Assembly: GCA_020434605.1 (NCBI GenBank)
Contig: JAGRAL010000002.1
Location: forward strand, 1 to 8,153
Length of the DNA: 8,153 nt
Source of the DNA: Bdellovibrionales bacterium
Lineage (GTDB): Bacteria > Bdellovibrionota > Bdellovibrionia > Bdellovibrionales > UBA840
Direction: 5' to 3'
This document shows, in pieces, positions 4,925 through 8,153 of the stretch. The notes under the pieces were generated by a model. That model made no database searches. It was given only the letters and a program-made list of their open reading frames with translations, and had not been told where the DNA came from. Each line of letters starts with the position of its first letter. The first letter of the stretch is position 1. The position numbers and the translations under genes were made by a program.

Positions 4925-6286
4925 ATGGAAGGCTACTTCACTGACGATACTATTTGTGCCCTAGCGACTCCGCAAGGGCACGGTGGAATATCCGTCATTA
5001 GAATGAGTGGTAAAGATTCTCTTGCTATCTTACGTAAGCTTTGTCCAAAGCTTATTAAGGATATTAAATCTCACACTCTACATCTTACAAACTTTTATGA
5101 CATTTCTAATTCGACAGTTTTAGATGAAGTTGTCGTAGCCTATTTTGCTAAAGGAAAATCTTTTACTGGTGAAGAATCGGTAGAAATATCCTGTCACGGC
5201 TCGCCTGTTGTTGTGAATGAACTTTTACAAAACTTAATTTCTTCAGGGGCTCGTTCAGCAAAACGCGGTGAATTTACATATCGTGCATTTATGAATCAAA
5301 GAATTGATCTAGCGCAGGCTGAAAGTGTACTTTCACTTATTGAAAGTCAATCTAAGCAGGCGGCAAGAATTTCTCTTCGTCAATTAAAGGGAGATCTTTC
5401 GAAGCAAGTAGCCGTTCTTGAAGAGAAGATTGTTTTTGTGCTCGCAAACCTAGAAGCAAGCATAGATTTTTCTACAGAAGATATCGATGTTTTGGACTAT
5501 GACAAATGCTTACTATTTTTAAATGAAATCGAGCAAAAAACCTCGCAAATATTATCTACATATAATGCGGGTCGAATTATCAAAGAAGGTTTTCATATTA
5601 GTATTGTGGGAAGACCTAACGCAGGAAAATCAAGCCTACTAAATGCTATTTGTTCGCAAGAAAAGGCAATTGTAAGTGATATACCCGGTACAACAAGAGA
5701 CGTTGTCGAGGCGGAATTAAGTCTTGGCGGTATTTTAGTAAAGTTAAGTGATACGGCGGGTATACATGAAACTAGCGACAAAGTTGAACGCTTGGGAATA
5801 GAAAAATCTAAGCGAGCGATGGAAGAGGCTGACCATTTGTTTGTAGTACTTTCGCCAGAAGATGTAAGTATTCCTGAGGATGTTCAGCCCTATTTAAAAG
5901 AGCAAAACTATAGTTTACTTTTTTCAAAGTCTGATACAGGTAAGTCCGCTAAACCTAATACCCTGATCAAACCCCTTTCTCAAATTGCATATAGTGCAGT
6001 AAGTGGAGATGGTGTCTCTAAAATCCTTGATCTAATCGAAAGTATTTTAAAAGAAAGCTATAGCTATGATTCGGCTGTTGTTTTCCAGTCCCGTCACTTT
6101 GAGCTTTTTACAATTATTAAAGATAGTGTGCAAAGGGCTAAGAAATTGTTTATAGAAAAGGCATCTCAAGAGTTTATTGCGGTTGAATTACAACAGGCAA
6201 TAGTAAGTTTACACGAGATACTTGGTAAACGATTCGATGATGAAGTAATGGACCGTGTGTTTAGGGAGTTTTGCATTGGCAAATAA
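4925..6286 (+). CDS. mnmE: tRNA modification GTPase MnmE
   Basis: MnmE works with MnmG to place a carboxymethylaminomethyl (or aminomethyl) group on U34 of certain tRNAs, using GTP, a methylene-tetrahydrofolate-type one-carbon donor, FAD and NADH. The 453-residue length is typical. The N-terminal folate-binding domain starts DTICALATPQGHGGISVIRM (8-27) and includes FTGEESVEISCHG (80-92). The helical domain follows with GEFTYRAFMNQRIDLAQAE at 115-133. The inserted G domain has G1 GRPNAGKSS (229-237), G2 GTTRD (255-259) and G3 DTAG (276-279). The C-terminus ends FCIGK with the conserved Cys450. Two G motifs are off consensus: G4 reads SKSD (334-337) rather than NKxD, and G5 reads SAVS rather than SAKT-like. 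The ATG is 2 nt after the khpB stop with no clear Shine-Dalgarno, so coupling is likely. The last 11 bases overlap mnmG. Confidence 0.97.
   Translation: MEGYFTDDTICALATPQGHGGISVIRMSGKDSLAILRKLCPKLIKDIKSHTLHLTNFYDISNSTVLDEVVVAYFAKGKSFTGEESVEISCHGSPVVVNELLQNLISSGARSAKRGEFTYRAFMNQRIDLAQAESVLSLIESQSKQAARISLRQLKGDLSKQVAVLEEKIVFVLANLEASIDFSTEDIDVLDYDKCLLFLNEIEQKTSQILSTYNAGRIIKEGFHISIVGRPNAGKSSLLNAICSQEKAIVSDIPGTTRDVVEAELSLGGILVKLSDTAGIHETSDKVERLGIEKSKRAMEEADHLFVVLSPEDVSIPEDVQPYLKEQNYSLLFSKSDTGKSAKPNTLIKPLSQIAYSAVSGDGVSKILDLIESILKESYSYDSAVVFQSRHFELFTIIKDSVQRAKKLFIEKASQEFIAVELQQAIVSLHEILGKRFDDEVMDRVFREFCIGK
6263..6268 (+). promoter_or_regulatory. Ribosome binding site that fixes the mnmG start
   Basis: AGGGAG lies 7 nt before TTG 6276, inside the last codons of mnmE. 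It supports the TTG as the mnmG start over the in-frame GTG at 6255, which lies upstream of this site. Confidence 0.7.
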
Positions 6287-8153
6287 AGTCTATGACGTAA
6301 TTGTAGTTGGTGCCGGTCATGCAGGAATTGAAGCATGCCTTGCCGCTTCACGCTTAGGCTCCTCAGTTTTACTTGTTACTACAAATTTAGATCGTATTGG
6401 TTATATGAGCTGTAACCCATCTATTGGTGGCCTAGCCAAAGGTCATATGGTCCGCGAGATCGACGCTTTAGGCGGAATGATGGGAATTGCCGCGGATAAA
6501 ACCTGTATTCAGTTTAAAAGATTAAATTCTACAAGAGGACCTGCAGTTCGTGGAACAAGAATGCAGGCAGATAAGGACCTATATTGCCAATTTATGGGTG
6601 AAACTCTTCGTAATACCCCTGGACTAGACGTTCGTTTGGGTGAGGTTAAGTCCCTAGAACTAAAAGGAAATCTTGTAACTGGAGTTGTTTTAGAAGATGG
6701 GTCTAAGATTTCCTCTCATTCGGTAGTGATTACGACCGGCACTTTTATGAATGCGGTTATGCATATGGGCTTAGAACAAAAAAGTGGTGGTAGAGTGGGA
6801 GATAAGGCAACTGTCGGGATATCTGATCAGTTAGCGCAAATGGGGTTTGAAGTACAAAGATTAAAAACAGGAACCCCCCCTCGCCTATTGGCATCTAGCA
6901 TTGATTTTTCAAAAACAGAAGAGCACTGGGGTGATGAAGAATATTATCCGTTCAGCGTTCATAGCCCTAAAAATGTCGAGCTAAGACAAATCGCTTGCTA
7001 CCTCTCAAGAACGACAGAAAAAACACATGAAATTATCCGAAGTAATTTAGATAAATCTCCTATGTTTTGCGGAATGATTAAAGGGCAAGGCCCCCGTTAC
7101 TGCCCTAGCATAGAAGATAAAGTGACAAGGTTTGCAGAAAAAGCAAACCACCAAACTTTTTTAGAGCCAGAAGGTTTAAATTCGGATTTGATTTATCTAC
7201 AAGGTATATCAACTAGTTTACCTGAAGATGTTCAGTATGAATTTTTAAAAACCATTCCGGGTTTAGAAAATGTTAAGATGGTTCGCCCAGGCTACGCTGT
7301 TGAATATGATTTTATTGAGCCAACTCAACTTCACCACTCGTTAGAAACTAAGGGAATTGAAAATTTATTTTTAGCAGGTCAAATTAATGGTACTAGCGGA
7401 TATGAAGAGGCAGCGGCGCAAGGTCTAGTTGCTGGAACAAATGCTGCGAGAAAAGTTTTAGAAAAAGAACCTCTGATATTAAAACGTCACGAAGCATATA
7501 TTGGTGTACTTATCGATGACCTTGTAACGAAGGGTACAAAAGAACCTTATCGCATGTTCACGTCACGTGCCGAGCACCGCCTTGTTTTAAGAGAAGACAA
7601 TACTTACGATAGGTTACATAAGGTTGGAATGGACGCTGGTTTAGTTTCTGAAGAAAAGGCCGAGAGAGTCGGAAAGATTATCAGCGACCGCCATAAACTA
7701 TTAGAATCATTGAATAATTTTATAATCTACCCAAATGACGCAGGACAAAAAGAGGTTGCCATACTCAATACCCCTGCCCTTAAAAACCCTACACCGCTTT
7801 CAGTTTTACTTCGTAGACATGAAATTAATTTTTTAGATCTTAAGATTTTTCCTATTGATATACCTGAGGATAAAAATGTTTATGAGCCCGTGGAGATCCT
7901 TATTAAGTATGAGGGATACATAGAAAAGCAAAACGAGCTAATCAGACAGGCCACCCATATGGAGTCAACTCAGATACCTTCCAACATTGTATTCTCTGAG
8001 ATTAAGGGACTATCAATGGAAGAGTGTGAAAAACTAAAGAGAATTCAGCCTAGAACCCTAGGACAAGCTTCCCGTATCAGTGGGGTGAACCCCTCTGCTA
8101 TTCAGGCGCTGATGATCCATTTAAAATCTAGAAGCGATAAGATGGTGAGTACT
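6276..8153 (+). CDS. mnmG: tRNA uridine-34 modification enzyme MnmG (GidA), 3' end cut by window
   Basis: MnmG is the FAD-dependent partner of MnmE in U34 modification. The frame starts at TTG 6276 (reading MANKVYDVIVVGAGHAGIEA) and stays open for 626 codons to the window edge. The FAD Rossmann motif GAGHAGIEA is at 12-20. Conserved landmarks follow: CNPSIGGLAKGH with C46; RGTRMQADKDLY; LKTGTPPR at 196-203; YCPSIEDKVTRF with the likely catalytic C276 (C277 in E. coli); AGQINGTSGYEEAAAQG at 367-383; and TSRAEHRL at 429-436. The last residues (ISGVNPSAIQALMIHLKSR) match the extreme C-terminus of the family, so only a few codons and the stop should be missing. No frameshift or internal stop is seen. 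The start overlaps mnmE by 11 nt, and AGGGAG sits 7 nt upstream. The overlap and shared operon fit the obligate MnmE-MnmG complex. Confidence 0.97.
   Translation, partial: MANKVYDVIVVGAGHAGIEACLAASRLGSSVLLVTTNLDRIGYMSCNPSIGGLAKGHMVREIDALGGMMGIAADKTCIQFKRLNSTRGPAVRGTRMQADKDLYCQFMGETLRNTPGLDVRLGEVKSLELKGNLVTGVVLEDGSKISSHSVVITTGTFMNAVMHMGLEQKSGGRVGDKATVGISDQLAQMGFEVQRLKTGTPPRLLASSIDFSKTEEHWGDEEYYPFSVHSPKNVELRQIACYLSRTTEKTHEIIRSNLDKSPMFCGMIKGQGPRYCPSIEDKVTRFAEKANHQTFLEPEGLNSDLIYLQGISTSLPEDVQYEFLKTIPGLENVKMVRPGYAVEYDFIEPTQLHHSLETKGIENLFLAGQINGTSGYEEAAAQGLVAGTNAARKVLEKEPLILKRHEAYIGVLIDDLVTKGTKEPYRMFTSRAEHRLVLREDNTYDRLHKVGMDAGLVSEEKAERVGKIISDRHKLLESLNNFIIYPNDAGQKEVAILNTPALKNPTPLSVLLRRHEINFLDLKIFPIDIPEDKNVYEPVEILIKYEGYIEKQNELIRQATHMESTQIPSNIVFSEIKGLSMEECEKLKRIQPRTLGQASRISGVNPSAIQALMIHLKSRSDKMVST

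Noticed and set aside
5593..5781. Minus-strand open frame of 62 codons opposite the mnmE G domain
   Set aside because: A shadow of the highly conserved MnmE sequence with no independent evidence.
6292..6300. ATG just after the mnmE stop as an mnmG start
   Set aside because: It is in another frame and hits TAA after two codons. The MnmG frame needs TTG 6276, which has a good AGGGAG ribosome site.
6166..6351. Minus-strand open frame of 61 codons across the mnmE-mnmG junction
   Set aside because: Antisense to conserved C-terminal MnmE and N-terminal MnmG coding sequence; no motif seen.
6874..6880. Run of seven C in mnmG as a phase-variation tract
   Set aside because: It encodes the conserved T-P-P of the LKTGTPPR motif and the frame is intact, so family constraint explains it.
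1..8153. Search for CRISPR arrays, tRNA genes, insertion sequences or a novel defence-type system
   Set aside because: No spaced repeats, transposase, terminal inverted repeats or tRNA-like sequence were seen; nearly all of the DNA is accounted for by conserved housekeeping genes and the origin regions.

Overview
This window is a chromosomal replication-origin locus. A partial dnaN and a complete dnaA lie on the minus strand. On the plus strand, diverging from dnaA, is the ancient oriC-linked operon rpmH-rnpA-yidD-yidC-khpB(jag)-mnmE-mnmG. The DNA is AT-rich. YidC has the long periplasmic domain typical of diderm (Gram-negative) bacteria. The DnaN start and the overall look of the proteins suggest a low-GC member of the former Deltaproteobacteria (Bdellovibrionota/Bacteriovorax-like). 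That placement is an inference and is only moderately to weakly supported.

Layout. Positions 1-251: the 5' end of dnaN, whose frame hits a stop after 72 codons, close to the window edge. 252-470: the dnaA-dnaN intergenic region, which looks like the unwinding part of oriC. It holds an AT-rich stretch (261-291), five perfect tandem TAG triplets (293-307) matching the DnaA-trio element in the correct orientation, and two good DnaA boxes (407-415 and 442-450) plus weaker ones. 471-1886: dnaA with all four domains. 1887-2049: a divergent promoter region whose two inferred promoters have -35 hexamers only 4 bp apart, with a near-consensus DnaA box in the dnaA leader. 2050-8153: the plus-strand operon. 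It is very tightly packed, with overlaps or gaps of 10 nt or less if the upstream yidD start is used. mnmG runs off the right edge, probably a few codons short of its stop.

How the genes work together. DnaA and the DnaN beta clamp start and sustain replication. L34 (rpmH) and the RNase P protein (rnpA) serve translation and tRNA 5' processing. YidD and YidC handle inner-membrane protein insertion. KhpB is an RNA-binding-type protein habitually encoded next to yidC. MnmE and MnmG form the complex that modifies the wobble uridine of certain tRNAs.

I found no accessory or mobile system. The observations most worth following are the textbook-quality DnaA-trio array, a KhpB with a degenerate KH loop and no usual N-terminal domain, the dnaN break near the window edge, and two gene junctions in one operon that share the same 11-nt overlap and 10-nt sequence.
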